The notes: a model not told the origin generated them from the letters alone. A stretch of 64,000 nt of DNA from Mucilaginibacter psychrotolerans (GCF_004519315.1 NZ_SOZE01000017.1:1-64000); one strand, 5' to 3'; positions 47,961 through 58,803 are shown, counted from the stretch's first letter. Program-made: numbers and translations.

Positions 47961-49248
47961 AAAGTTCGGATCAAACTTTATGGGTGCGTTAGCTTATAAT
48001 CTAAAAAAGCTGAACCATCCGGATAGGAAGCAACGGGCCGAGTTATTAGCTACGAGCTTCTTTTCCCTAACGCCGGGAGATATTAGGAAAGAGGTAGAAC
48101 TGATCAGGCAACTGCGGCCGGCGTTGGGCAAATACGTCTGGCACACCAGCCTCAATTTTTCTAATGACGAGAAACCTTTGAACCTGACCAATGGGAATTT
48201 ACTGGACATTGCTTTTGACTATATGAAAGCCATGGGGTATGATGATAACCAGTACCTGATCGTCCGGCACCATGATGCAGGCCACCCACATGTTCACTTA
48301 CTGGTCAACCGTATCAGGTATGACGGCAGTGTGGTATTAGACAGCAATAATTACCGTAAAAGCCTTTCGGTATTGAGAAATTTGGAAGAACAATATAACC
48401 TAATATCATTAGCGCAGGATAACAGCGGAACAAAGCAGCAGCAGGACAATGTAACCCGCGAGCCGGGTAACGACATAACAGCCGAACTTTACAGCAACAG
48501 AACAACAGGGCAGTATAACCGCGTAACCCGAAGGTCACTGACTAAGAACGAGATTGAAAAAACTGTCCGTACCGGTATCCCTTCTGACAAAAGCCTTTTA
48601 CAGGCTTTGCTTGAGCCGATCATCTACGAGAGAAAACCCACCTTACAGGAATTTATCAGCCGCAGCGAGCAAGCAGGGATATCGCTTCTCTTTAACCAGG
48701 CCAGGACCGGCAGGATAAGCGGGATAACTTATTTTATCAATGACTTTAAGATCAAAGGGCAAGCGTTAGGTAACCGGTTTAAATGGGCAGAGCTGATCAA
48801 ATTTATTGACTATGAGCAAGACAGAGACAGCAAGGCAATTAGCCTTGCAAACCATCGCACAAAAGCAAAGTACGGAGCATATACAACAGGTACGGGAAAG
48901 CCAGGAGAAGAACAATCCACAAGTGGACGAAGAGCGGGCGTTACTGATTCAAATGCTCGAACAGATGCAGCTCAACGCGACAGCCAATACGAAATTCCTC
49001 AGGGAAATGAAAGACAGCCAGCAACAGGCCCTACAACGGATAACGAACCTGGAGACCAAAGCGACCAGTCAGCAGGCGGTTATAAAGCGATGGAGGAATA
49101 TAGTTCTATTGATACTGACAGCAATAGTTATGATGATACTGAATTACAAAGTTATCCCGGTATTGAGATAGCCGATGATATAGATGATGAAGCTATTCAT
49201 GGCAGGAACAGGCACAAGCAACGAAAAGCAAGGACGAACAGGAGATGA
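47947..49248 (+). CDS. relaxase / mobilization nuclease
   Basis: The 433-residue protein has the HUH endonuclease fold: a candidate catalytic Tyr in GALAYNLKK near the N-terminus, and the metal-binding HHDAGHPHVHLLVN with the H-x-H motif. It nicks oriT and carries the transferred strand. From about residue 290 on the sequence is low-complexity, rich in Ser, Thr, Gly and Asp (for example TDSNARTDAAQRDSQYE), because the same DNA encodes another protein in a different frame (48812-49171). The gene overlaps mobC upstream and the HTH gene downstream. Confidence 0.88.
   Translation: MIAIEKFGSNFMGALAYNLKKLNHPDRKQRAELLATSFFSLTPGDIRKEVELIRQLRPALGKYVWHTSLNFSNDEKPLNLTNGNLLDIAFDYMKAMGYDDNQYLIVRHHDAGHPHVHLLVNRIRYDGSVVLDSNNYRKSLSVLRNLEEQYNLISLAQDNSGTKQQQDNVTREPGNDITAELYSNRTTGQYNRVTRRSLTKNEIEKTVRTGIPSDKSLLQALLEPIIYERKPTLQEFISRSEQAGISLLFNQARTGRISGITYFINDFKIKGQALGNRFKWAELIKFIDYEQDRDSKAISLANHRTKAKYGAYTTGTGKPGEEQSTSGRRAGVTDSNARTDAAQRDSQYEIPQGNERQPATGPTTDNEPGDQSDQSAGGYKAMEEYSSIDTDSNSYDDTELQSYPGIEIADDIDDEAIHGRNRHKQRKARTNRR
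48812..49171 (+). CDS. nested coiled-coil membrane protein inside the relaxase gene (MobB-like)
   Basis: A +1-frame reading of the 3' part of the relaxase gene gives 119 residues from the ATG at 48812: a long Gln/Glu-rich coiled coil (about 10-90, with ALLIQMLEQMQLNA) followed by a single transmembrane helix (WRNIVLLILTAIVMMILNY). The relaxase frame over the same DNA is low-complexity, as expected if the inner gene constrains it. ColE1 mobB lies inside mobA in the same way and makes a membrane-anchored mobilization protein. This is therefore a strong candidate gene. Confidence 0.7.
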   Translation: MSKTETARQLALQTIAQKQSTEHIQQVRESQEKNNPQVDEERALLIQMLEQMQLNATANTKFLREMKDSQQQALQRITNLETKATSQQAVIKRWRNIVLLILTAIVMMILNYKVIPVLR

Positions 49249-49841
49249 AACGAATACATGATATAGCGGCCACAATAATTCGCAATTTGCGAATTGAAGA
49301 ATATTTGGTAAATTTGGGTATGAAAACGCACAAGGGGATGAGGCCACATGATATAGTGGTTTTGTTAAAGATCATTTGTTCAGATAAAAACTGGTTGAGC
49401 AAAGACCTTGCTGCAAGCCTATATATCAGTAATTCGGAGATCAGCGAATCTTTAAACCGTTCGATGATCGCTAAATTGATCAGTCCTGATAAGCGGGTAG
49501 TATTTAAAACTGCCTTGTATAATTTTATTGAGCATGGCTTAACGTTTGTTTTTCCTGCTGAACCCGGACAAGTGGTAAAGGGAATACCCACCGCTCATAG
49601 CGCTCCCATATTAAAAGAATTCTTTGTGGCGGACGAGCAGTACGTTTGGGCAAGTCCTAACGGAAAAGTTAAAGGCCAGTTGATAACCCCGCTTTATCCT
49701 AACCAGGTGAAAGCCGCACAGGCTGATGAAAGGCTTTATGATATGCTAGCTTTAGTTGATACGATCCGTGTCGGAAAAGTCAGGGAGCAAAAAAAGGCAC
49801 TGGGGCTATTAAAAGAATCTTTCGAACCGGTTTATGAATGA
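49245..49841 (+). CDS. MarR/winged-helix-like DNA-binding protein
   Basis: The ATG overlaps the relaxase stop (ATGA), giving 198 residues; an alternative start at 49320 (MKTHKGMRPHD) gives 173 and could be the true beginning of the conserved domain. A helix-turn-helix of the MarR type is seen in DIVVLLKIICSDKNWLSKDL and AASLYISNSEISESLNRS. The C-terminal part contains EFFVADEQYVWASPNGKVKG and LYDMLALVDTIRVGKVRE, a family-specific segment found in phage and mobile-element regulators. Its partner could be one of the following toxin-antitoxin genes. Confidence 0.65.
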   Translation: MKRIHDIAATIIRNLRIEEYLVNLGMKTHKGMRPHDIVVLLKIICSDKNWLSKDLAASLYISNSEISESLNRSMIAKLISPDKRVVFKTALYNFIEHGLTFVFPAEPGQVVKGIPTAHSAPILKEFFVADEQYVWASPNGKVKGQLITPLYPNQVKAAQADERLYDMLALVDTIRVGKVREQKKALGLLKESFEPVYE

Positions 49842-49890
49842 CAACTTAAACAGGAATGGTTATATTTGATTATTATCTGAAAACACTTAT

Positions 49891-50232
49891 ATGGAAGTAA
49901 TACTTGATAATGGGAAAAGGCCTCGCGGCGTGTTCCTGCCATTAGAGGAATGGGAAGCCCTCAAATATGGCATTAATAAGGCTAGTGAACTTTACAAGCT
50001 GATGGATGATCTCAGTCATCCCGATGTCTTCGAAATGGCCCCCGCGCAGTTTTCGGATTATCTGGCTTCGCCTGCGCAACAGGTAGTAAATAACGCGCTG
50101 GACAACGGATTGTATATTTCTTACCCTGCGGGAACTCCAAATACATTTGTTCATCGCTATAAAGACGGCACTCAGGAAACGGTAAAGTATGATTTACATA
50201 CCGGGTCGGGGAATATTATAAAGAAACGATAG
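49891..50232 (+). CDS. putative antitoxin paired with zeta-type toxin
   Basis: This 113-residue protein begins MEVILDNGKRPRGVFLPLEEWEALK, like the N-terminal strand and EEWEAL helix of Phd/YefM-type antitoxins. The rest (YISYPAGTPNTFVHRYKDGT) is unfamiliar. The gene ends 3 nt before the toxin gene, the usual spacing for an operon with antitoxin first. Confidence 0.6.
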   Translation: MEVILDNGKRPRGVFLPLEEWEALKYGINKASELYKLMDDLSHPDVFEMAPAQFSDYLASPAQQVVNNALDNGLYISYPAGTPNTFVHRYKDGTQETVKYDLHTGSGNIIKKR

Positions 50233-50235
50233 TTC

Positions 50236-50874
50236 ATGCCATTTTTTACGGTTTTAGCAGGGCCGAACGGAGCTGGAAAAAGTACTTTCTCCGCATTGTT
50301 CTCCCGTCCTGGCGCATTGATCTTCGACCCAGATATCCAAAAATCTAAGATAGAAAAGCAATATCCTGATATAACTGATGATGCACTTGAATCTGCATTG
50401 ACCAGAGTGTATATCAATTTTCAACAAAAAGCTATTGGAACAATGTTGCACTTGACCGTTGAAACAAACCTGCGTAGTGATTTTTTGCTGGAAAGTGTTG
50501 ACTTGTTCAAAAATGCAGGATATGAAACACGATTGATTTACATGTTGCTGCCTGATTTGTCCGCATCGATAGACAGGGTGGATTTACGGGTAAAACAAAA
50601 AGGGCATTTTATTGATACAGGAAGTATCAAGATTAATTTTGAAGAAGGCCCTAAAAATTTGCTTAAAATAGCGAACCAATTTGACCGGGTGATGCTCCTG
50701 TCTGGATTCAACAACAATCCGTCAGTTGAAACGCAGCCGGAGCAACTCTTAAGTATTGCAAATGGAATAACGCTGCACAAAGCTGAAGTAATGCCTGATT
50801 GGGCAAGGGGATTTGTTGAAGCTACAGAAGCTCTCTCAGCATACAACCAGACCTCTAAAGGAAGAAAAAGATAA
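50236..50874 (+). CDS. zeta-toxin-like P-loop protein
   Basis: This 212-residue protein has the Walker A motif AGPNGAGKST at residues 8-17, then LIFDPDIQKSKIE and VETNLRSDFLLESVDLFKNAGY, which resemble the lid and substrate region of zeta toxins. Those enzymes phosphorylate UDP-GlcNAc and block cell-wall synthesis. The catalytic Asp is probably in the FDPD motif. The gene follows the antitoxin-like gene immediately. Alternatively it is a general P-loop kinase. Confidence 0.8.
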   Translation: MPFFTVLAGPNGAGKSTFSALFSRPGALIFDPDIQKSKIEKQYPDITDDALESALTRVYINFQQKAIGTMLHLTVETNLRSDFLLESVDLFKNAGYETRLIYMLLPDLSASIDRVDLRVKQKGHFIDTGSIKINFEEGPKNLLKIANQFDRVMLLSGFNNNPSVETQPEQLLSIANGITLHKAEVMPDWARGFVEATEALSAYNQTSKGRKR

Positions 50875-50887
50875 ATAGTCTCTTTTA

Positions 50888-51286
50888 TTAATTATCCTTT
50901 TTCAAAAGTTCTATTTTTTCACGTTCGCTGGCAAGTAAACGTTCGTATAACTTTTTATTCTCTTCGAATAATTCAACGAGTTTTTCTATTGGATTGAAAT
51001 TAAACTGGTGACCGATGTTAGCGCCGTGATTATTTGAACCCTCATAATTATTTTGAATGTTATAAATAACCGCTTCGTCGCTATAGTTTTTTATAGCTTC
51101 AGCAGATACTCCAAGCACTTTGGCAATCTTTTCTAACGCACTATCTTCCACCTCAGCACTCTGCTCAATTTTGGATATAGCTTGTTGGCTAATGCCCAAT
51201 TCAGCGGCCAGGGCTTCCTGCTTCAGGCCACGTAGTTCGCGAATGCGGCTTATTTTTCTGCCAATATGTAAAGTTGTTTCTGCCAT
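50888..51286 (-). CDS. XRE-family transcriptional regulator with coiled-coil tail
   Basis: The 132-residue protein has a helix-turn-helix at about residues 10-62: ISRIRELRGLKQEALAAEL and GISQQAISKIEQSAEV. The C-terminal part (about 95-130, IEKLVELFEENKKLYERLLA) is a coiled coil for dimerisation. It is on the minus strand between the toxin pair and the histone-like gene and is a candidate repressor of the element's own genes. Confidence 0.85.
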   Translation of the reverse strand: MAETTLHIGRKISRIRELRGLKQEALAAELGISQQAISKIEQSAEVEDSALEKIAKVLGVSAEAIKNYSDEAVIYNIQNNYEGSNNHGANIGHQFNFNPIEKLVELFEENKKLYERLLASEREKIELLKKDN

Positions 51287-51354
51287 AAATCAAATGTATA
51301 ATTAATAAGTAATTGTTGGAAGGGTTTTACCGTAATGTCAATTGTATTTTACTG

Positions 51355-51528
51355 CTACGCCTTTTTCTTATCGGTTACTTCTTTCCGGATTTCAGTCGCT
51401 GCAACTTTAATTTTCTGCATGGCTTTTCGTAGCCGGGTACCCGCAGCTTTGTTGCCTTTTCCATAAAATGCTTCGGCATCATGTTCTGCATTCGTTATCA
51501 ATCCATTTAGTGCGCTAAACTTATCCAT
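51355..51528 (-). CDS. histone H1-like (Hc1-type) DNA-binding protein
   Basis: The ATG at 51528 gives 57 residues. The sequence DKFSALNGLITNAEHDAEAF, YGKGNKAAGTRLRKAMQKIK and the basic end EVTDKKKA matches the small Hc1-like histones of Bacteroidota, which bind and compact DNA. The frame is open upstream to 51690, but that part has no family match. It is the only small nucleoid-type protein on the element and may bind its own DNA or the transfer region. Confidence 0.8.
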   Translation of the reverse strand: MDKFSALNGLITNAEHDAEAFYGKGNKAAGTRLRKAMQKIKVAATEIRKEVTDKKKA

Positions 51529-51669
51529 ATAGTTTAAATAACTTCTTAAGCTATAAATGTACAAAACAACAGTGCCATTGTAAAATACAAAGTAAATTGG
51601 TTCGGTACGTTCAGACTGTGCACGTACTTTGATTGACAGGTTAATACTGGCCTGTTTAATCTCGTAGTC

Positions 51670-53025
51670 ATGGAGAGCAAAGAAAACCAAGGCAATGCCA
51701 TCCTCAATCTAAAGCCAGCTGAGATAAGCAACCCCCTTCTGGTGATTAAAGACTTTTTTAGTGATGACAGCCTGCCCGGTCACCTTGAACGTTTGCAGAA
51801 GTGGCGTAGTTGCGTATTAGAAGAGCACTACTTTAAGGGCGATAAAGGTAGCCCTTCAGAATTACTATATTTCTACAAGCTTAATGTATGCCTGCTCGAA
51901 GCAGCTTATTTACTAAAGGACAGGCTTGACCTAAATTTTAAAGAACCTACCGATCCACTATTTGTCTTTAAACAGATTTATCAAGATTATGACCTTTCTG
52001 CGTATCAGGGCATGTTGTACGAATGGCTTGAATTCGGATTGTCTGCCAGGGCGACAAATGAGGCTATTACACCGGTAGATCTGATCAGGGTGTATGAAAA
52101 TTTGCAAAGGCTATATGGCGCATCCTGGAACGTTAACCAGCGATTTGCAAATACATCTTTAATTGCTCATCAAGCTTCAATTGAGCAAAGTGCTGATAGT
52201 TTAATTGGAAGTCCTAACGTTGCTCTTTATAAGTTAGATTCCACTATCGGGAGCCCTCTGCAAGAGACGATCACCAAAATTGTAGCAAAAATTAAGGAAA
52301 AAGTTTCTTCCGTTCAGGCTATTATTTATTTAGGTTAGCCACCAGTATCTCCCGGAAATATCTATCTCTTAGTTTTAGTCGATGATATCGAGCTAAGGCA
52401 ATTACAATGTATAGCAAGTACAATTCAAGATAGTTGCCGTCAAATCACATCTGTTACCGCATTGGTACATCGGTCTTTAAGATTGAATAGAACAAGTGGG
52501 GACAATTTGTTTTTTAGCAATGCCTTAAAATGCCCCATTATCTACCTCTCAGGCGAGTTGCTTTTACCTTCCGTAACCGTATTGAGTCACAGCGTACGGG
52601 AAAAAGAATTGATAATCTGGCAGAGGTGGATGGAGCAGGGCAAAGACTTTTTAAAAGGTGTGGAGTATTACCTGACTATCGGGTCAAAGAAAGCTGCCCT
52701 TTTCTCTTTACAGCAAGCCGCCGAATGCTTTTTGATTGCAATTATTAGGGTCGTAAACGGTTATACGACCAACTTACATAACCTTGATACTTTGCTGGAT
52801 GTCACCCGGATGTTTACGAATGATATTGCAGCTATTTTTGATCTGACTGATCAGTATAATTTGAAACTTTTTACCGTGTTAAAACATGCGTATATCAATG
52901 TGAGATATAAAGACGGGTATGAGTTAGATGATGATGCTGCGACAGCACTATATCCTTATATAAAAAACCTGATGTTCGTGGTTGAACAGGTCTATCAAAA
53001 GTATCTGCTGACGAATACCTTGTAG
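51670..53025 (+). pseudogene. nucleotidyltransferase/HEPN-type protein gene split by an in-frame amber stop
   Basis: A single reading frame runs from 51670 to 53025 except for a TAG at 52336-52338. Before it lie 222 residues ending SSVQAIIYLG, a strand that in this family leads into a nucleotidyltransferase-like domain; after it PPVSPGNIYLLVLVDDIE continues smoothly, so the stop falls inside the domain. The C-terminal part (about 52600-53025) is a HEPN domain with KKAALFSLQQAAECFLIAII. HEPN/MNT proteins are usually toxins or RNA-acting defence proteins. Either a nonsense mutation silenced it or the two halves act separately. Confidence 0.7.
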
Positions 53026-53399
53026 TTGTTAACCTTCTTCGGAAATTGCAGCTGCGGCAAGCGGCTCATTACATCACGCGTATGCACGCTATATTCATTC
53101 GCCGCCAGCCTCGCTGCCGGAGCAGGAGTAACTCGTACCTCGTTACACCTGCGGAAAACAAGCGAAGTCTGGCTGAAAAAAAATCAATTCCTATAACTAG
53201 GCTTATAAATTATTAGTTTAACTGATAATGAAATCAACACTGATTACCTATTCTTGCTTGTACTGCATCCACAAATTAAGCCCTGCCCCAAATAGTATAG
53301 GGCTACCACTATGAAAAGGTAAAAATCAAAGTTTATTGTTCGGTAGTACCGAAATGCTTGTCAAACAGCGGGCATCGATTTTAAAACATTTGCAGCCTT
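53026..53399. other. intergenic region before the recombinase genes
   Basis: No gene is visible. The direct repeat at 53343-53363 lies 36 bases before the small gene at 53400. The stretch 53040-53165 is rich in GC and short imperfect palindromes, but no clear hairpin was identified. Confidence 0.5.
53343..53363. repeat. direct repeat, copy 2 (upstream of the recombinase operon)
   Basis: The same core as at 47548-47564, with 20 of 21 extended positions identical. It lies at a similar distance in front of another operon start, so it may be a shared operator. Confidence 0.75.
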
Positions 53400-53588
53400 A
53401 TGGCTGCAAGGGATTCGGATAATATAAAAAGGAACGTTACGCCTGCTCAGGCAGTGAGAGTTTTAAGTGAAAATGGGTTACATGTTAGTGAAAAAGAAGC
53501 TGAAAAAATTTTGGATTTCTTGTATTTTTTAGGTAAATTAACTGTAAATCAATACATTAAAGACAATTCTTCGAGCGCAGGACACTAA
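53400..53588 (+). CDS. small protein encoded before the serine recombinase
   Basis: This 62-residue protein has the helical pattern RNVTPAQAVRVLSENGLHVS and EKEAEKILDFLYFLGKLTVNQY, known from short proteins found in front of site-specific recombinase genes in Bacteroidota. It ends 10 nt before the recombinase start. It may act as a recombination directionality factor or a regulator, but no direct evidence exists. Confidence 0.65.
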   Translation: MAARDSDNIKRNVTPAQAVRVLSENGLHVSEKEAEKILDFLYFLGKLTVNQYIKDNSSSAGH

Positions 53589-53598
53589 AGCTATTATT

Positions 53599-55187
<1,589 letters not shown>

Positions 55188-55331
55188 CTGTATTTGGTAT
55201 ATATTGCATTCCGCCATAACCCGGAAAGTTGCTTCCAATTGTCAAAAAGCAATTTTGCTCTCCGTTTTAATTGGACTGCAAAGATATAATTCGTTTCTTT
55301 GCAGTCCAAATAATATTTTAATTATTTTTCT

Positions 55332-56207
55332 ATGGCACATAAGGCAGGTTTTGTAAGTATAATTGGTAAGCCCAACGCGGGTAAGTCAACCCTTATGAAC
55401 GCCCTGGTGGGCGAAAAAATGTCCATCATCACCCCAAAAGCGCAAACTACGCGTCACCGTATTTTGGGCATAGTGAACACGGATGATTACCAAATCGTAT
55501 TCTCCGATACCCCAGGCATCATCAAACCGCACTACGCATTGCACGAAAGTATGATGCACCAGGTAGATGGCTCTATTGTAGATGCCGACCTGATTTTGCT
55601 GGTTACTGATATCCACGAAGAATTCAACGAGCAGGATGTATTAAAGAAACTGGAAGGCTCTACCGCTCCGCTTATAGTAGTGGTAAACAAGATAGACCAA
55701 AGCGACGAAACAGAAGTAAAAGAAAAGGTTGATTACTGGCAGGAAAAGCTTAACCCTAAAGCGGTATTCGCTATATCTGCCTTGCATGGCCACAACATAC
55801 AGGCGATAATGGACCTGATACTGGACGAACTGCCTGAGCATCCGGCCTATTACGAAAAGGATGCCCTTACAGACCGTAACGACCGTTTCTTTGCATCGGA
55901 AATGATAAGGGCGCAGCTATTGAAACAATACAAAAAAGAAATCCCATACAGCGCGGAAGTGATTGTTACCGCCTTTGTAGAGGGCGAGAAACTGCACCGC
56001 ATTAGTGCAGAGATCATTGTAGAGCGCGATTCGCAAAAGAATATTGTGATTGGCAACAAGGGCGAAATGCTGAAAATAGTAGGCACTTACGCCCGCCGGG
56101 ATATGGAAGAGTTTTTCCAGAAGAAGATATTCCTGGAAATGTTCGTAAAAGTTATCCCCGACTGGCGCAGCAAAAAGAACTACCTGAAAAAATTCGGGTA
56201 CGAATAG
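55332..56207 (+). CDS. era: GTPase Era
   Basis: The 291-residue protein has the P-loop GKPNAGKST, G3 DTPG, G4 NKID and the C-terminal KH domain ending in VIPDWRSKKNYLKKFGYE, which is a complete Era. It binds 16S rRNA and the 30S subunit and is essential in most bacteria. It follows the tRNA-fMet gene and precedes der by 129 nt. Confidence 0.97.
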   Translation: MAHKAGFVSIIGKPNAGKSTLMNALVGEKMSIITPKAQTTRHRILGIVNTDDYQIVFSDTPGIIKPHYALHESMMHQVDGSIVDADLILLVTDIHEEFNEQDVLKKLEGSTAPLIVVVNKIDQSDETEVKEKVDYWQEKLNPKAVFAISALHGHNIQAIMDLILDELPEHPAYYEKDALTDRNDRFFASEMIRAQLLKQYKKEIPYSAEVIVTAFVEGEKLHRISAEIIVERDSQKNIVIGNKGEMLKIVGTYARRDMEEFFQKKIFLEMFVKVIPDWRSKKNYLKKFGYE

Positions 56208-56336
56208 TAAAACAGAATCAAGATGTAAGCGTCAAGATTCAAGAAGAAAATTTTATAATAATGCAGAATTAGGAGAAGAAATACGATTTTTATATCGTCT
56301 TGATTCTTGGCTCTTAATTCTTGATTCTAATACACC

Positions 56337-57638
56337 ATGAGTAATATAGTAGCTATTGTAGGCAGGCCAAACGTTGGCAAATCCACCTTATACAACCGTT
56401 TAACCGAGAGCCGTAAAGCTATTGTAGACGATTTTAGCGGCGTAACCCGCGACAGGCATTACGGCGTAAGCGAATGGACCGACCAAAAGTTCACCGTGAT
56501 AGATACTGGTGGCTATGTGGCCAATTCCGACGAGCTTTTTGAAGTGGCCATTCGCGAGCAGGTGCTTATTGCCATTGAAGAAGCTTCTGTTATCCTTTTC
56601 ATGGTAGATGTTACCACCGGCATTACCGATCTGGACGATGAGATAGCCAACATACTGCGCAAAGGCAAAAAACCTGTTTTTGTGGTGGTAAATAAGTTGG
56701 ATAACAATGCGCAACTAGCCGATGCTACGGAGTTTTATAGCCTGGGTCTCGGTGAAATTTACACCTTATCATCTATGACCGGCAGCGGCACGGGCGAACT
56801 GCTGGATGAAGTGGTAAAACATTTCGAAGACGTACCGTTCGATGAGAACGAACGCCCTAAATACGCCATTGTTGGCCGCCCTAACGTGGGCAAGTCTTCT
56901 ATCATCAACGCTTTAATTGGCCAGGACCGTAACATTGTTACTCCTATCGCCGGTACCACCCGCGATAGTATCCACATCCATTACAACCAGTACGGCCACG
57001 ATTTTATGCTGATAGACACGGCCGGGATGCGCAAAAAAACCAAGGTAAAAGAGAATATCGAGTTTTACTCGGTAATGCGCACCATTAAGGCGTTGGAAGA
57101 GGCCGATGTGGTTATCCTGATGATAGATGCCGTGGAGGGATTGGAATCACAGGATGTGAACCTTTTCCACCTGGCCGAGAAGAATAAAAAAGGCGTTGTT
57201 ATTGTAGTAAATAAATGGGATTTGATTGAGAAGAACAACAAAACCATTAAAGTTTTTGAAGACCAAATCAAACAGAAAATAGCGCCTTTTACTGATGTAC
57301 CTATTGTATTTACATCGGTAACCGAGAAGCAGCGTGTATTAAAAGTAATCGATGTGGCCAACCAGGTTTACGCCAACCGCGCCCGCAAAATACCAACCTC
57401 CAAACTAAACGAGGTGATGTTGCCAATCATCGAGAACTATCCGCCGCCATCTTTAAAAGGCAAGTACGTAAAAATTAAATACATCACTCAAATAGCGGGG
57501 CAATCGCCAATGTTTGCGTTTTTCTGCAACCTGCCGCAATATGTAAAAGAACCATATTACCGTTTCATCGAAAACCAGCTGCGCGAGCATTTCGAGTTTT
57601 CGGGCGCACCGATACAGGTTTGGTTCAGGCAAAAGTAA
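56337..57638 (+). CDS. der: ribosome biogenesis GTPase Der
   Basis: The 433-residue protein has two consecutive G domains, with P-loops GRPNVGKST (about residue 8) and GRPNVGKSS (about 182), G4 motifs NKLD and NKWD, and a C-terminal KH-like domain. It is needed for assembly of the 50S subunit. The usual neighbour is era, as here. Confidence 0.97.
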   Translation: MSNIVAIVGRPNVGKSTLYNRLTESRKAIVDDFSGVTRDRHYGVSEWTDQKFTVIDTGGYVANSDELFEVAIREQVLIAIEEASVILFMVDVTTGITDLDDEIANILRKGKKPVFVVVNKLDNNAQLADATEFYSLGLGEIYTLSSMTGSGTGELLDEVVKHFEDVPFDENERPKYAIVGRPNVGKSSIINALIGQDRNIVTPIAGTTRDSIHIHYNQYGHDFMLIDTAGMRKKTKVKENIEFYSVMRTIKALEEADVVILMIDAVEGLESQDVNLFHLAEKNKKGVVIVVNKWDLIEKNNKTIKVFEDQIKQKIAPFTDVPIVFTSVTEKQRVLKVIDVANQVYANRARKIPTSKLNEVMLPIIENYPPPSLKGKYVKIKYITQIAGQSPMFAFFCNLPQYVKEPYYRFIENQLREHFEFSGAPIQVWFRQK

Positions 57639-57667
57639 AAGGACTTTAGCTTCATTATAATAACAGA

Positions 57668-57697
57668 AACAGCGATGCGCCTTGGGCCATCGCTGTT
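57668..57697 (+). terminator. bidirectional hairpin between der and oxyR
   Basis: A 10-bp stem (57668-57677 with 57688-57697) with a 10-nt loop and T run lies between the converging der and oxyR genes. It can stop transcription of both. Confidence 0.75.
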
Positions 57698-57701
57698 TTT
57701 G

Positions 57702-58637
57702 TTATATATCCATTATCTCTTTCTTCTTTTTGCTACGCAAGCGCTTGGGCACAAAATCCAGTATTTCGTTTTTAAGGGCTTCTATCATGCGGCGCTTTAA
57801 AAAGTTGCGGTGCATTACTATGCTTACCTCGCGGGCTGGCTCGGGGCTTTTAAAGTAGCGCACCTTGTCCAGTTGTTTTTCGTTTAAGTCGGCAAGCGCA
57901 AGCTCTGGTAAAATGGTGGCGCCGTTATTCATATCCACCATGCGCTTTAGGGTTTCTACGCTACCGGTATTGTATTCAAAGTGCTGGTAGCCTTTGGTGG
58001 CTTTGCGGCGCTGGCAAATATTCAGCACCTGCTCGCGCATGCAGTGTCCCTCGTTAAGCACCCAAATTTCTTCCATATCAATATCGTCGGGCACAATGTT
58101 CTTCTTTTTAGATAGGTTGCTGTTTTTTGATACGTAAGCCACAAAGTTTTCATAAAAAACGGGCACTTCTATCAACGAGCTTTCGTGCAGCGGGGTAGAA
58201 AGAATACCGCAATCCAGCGTGCCCAATTTCAGTTGTTGTATAATTTGCTCGGTAGTTTGCTCCCATACGATGAGTTTTACTGCCGGGTGCTTTTCAATAA
58301 AACCCTGAATAATCTTGGGCAGTATGTATGGCGCAACCGTGGGTATGATGCCCACTTTAAGCTCGCCGGAGAGTTCCTTTTGCCTGTCGCTGATGATTTC
58401 CTTTATCTTTTCGCTTTCGGCCAGCAACACACGTGCCTGGGCTATAATTTCGGATCCAATTTCTGTAGGCACAACAGGCTGCTTGCTGCGATCAAAGAGT
58501 TTCACGCCGAGTGTGTCCTCCAGTTTCTGCACCTGCATACTTAGCGTGGGCTGGGTAACAAAGCATTTTTCGGCAGCACCCACAAAGCTACGGTAGGTGT
58601 CAACGGCTATAATGTATTCTAATTGCGTAATCGTCAT
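57702..58637 (-). CDS. oxyR: hydrogen-peroxide-sensing LysR regulator OxyR
   Basis: I chose the ATG at 58637 (MTITQLEYIIAVD), giving 311 residues; the frame extends 9 codons further upstream. The LysR helix-turn-helix (KCFVTQPTLSMQVQKLED) is followed by the effector domain, in which EGHCMREQVLNIC places cysteines at 199 and 208, the same numbers as in E. coli OxyR. These form the peroxide-sensing disulfide. It probably activates katG (12617), which is inference. Confidence 0.93.
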   Translation of the reverse strand: MTITQLEYIIAVDTYRSFVGAAEKCFVTQPTLSMQVQKLEDTLGVKLFDRSKQPVVPTEIGSEIIAQARVLLAESEKIKEIISDRQKELSGELKVGIIPTVAPYILPKIIQGFIEKHPAVKLIVWEQTTEQIIQQLKLGTLDCGILSTPLHESSLIEVPVFYENFVAYVSKNSNLSKKKNIVPDDIDMEEIWVLNEGHCMREQVLNICQRRKATKGYQHFEYNTGSVETLKRMVDMNNGATILPELALADLNEKQLDKVRYFKSPEPAREVSIVMHRNFLKRRMIEALKNEILDFVPKRLRSKKKKEIMDI

Positions 58638-58803
58638 TCTGGGGCATAGATATAAACTATGCAAAAATAAGATAAATATTGATTTACTCTATACCTGATT
58701 GTGTTTGATGTTTTTAACGCTAAAAAAGTTATTTGACAATGTCGCAATCTTATATTTAGCCACGAAGAATACCAGCATCAACATTGTTAAAATTATAAAT
58801 TAA

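Noticed and set aside
52336..52338. The amber codon read as a recoded amino acid such as pyrrolysine
   Set aside because: No Pyl machinery is known in Bacteroidota of this type and no recoding signal is visible; a plain nonsense change is simpler.
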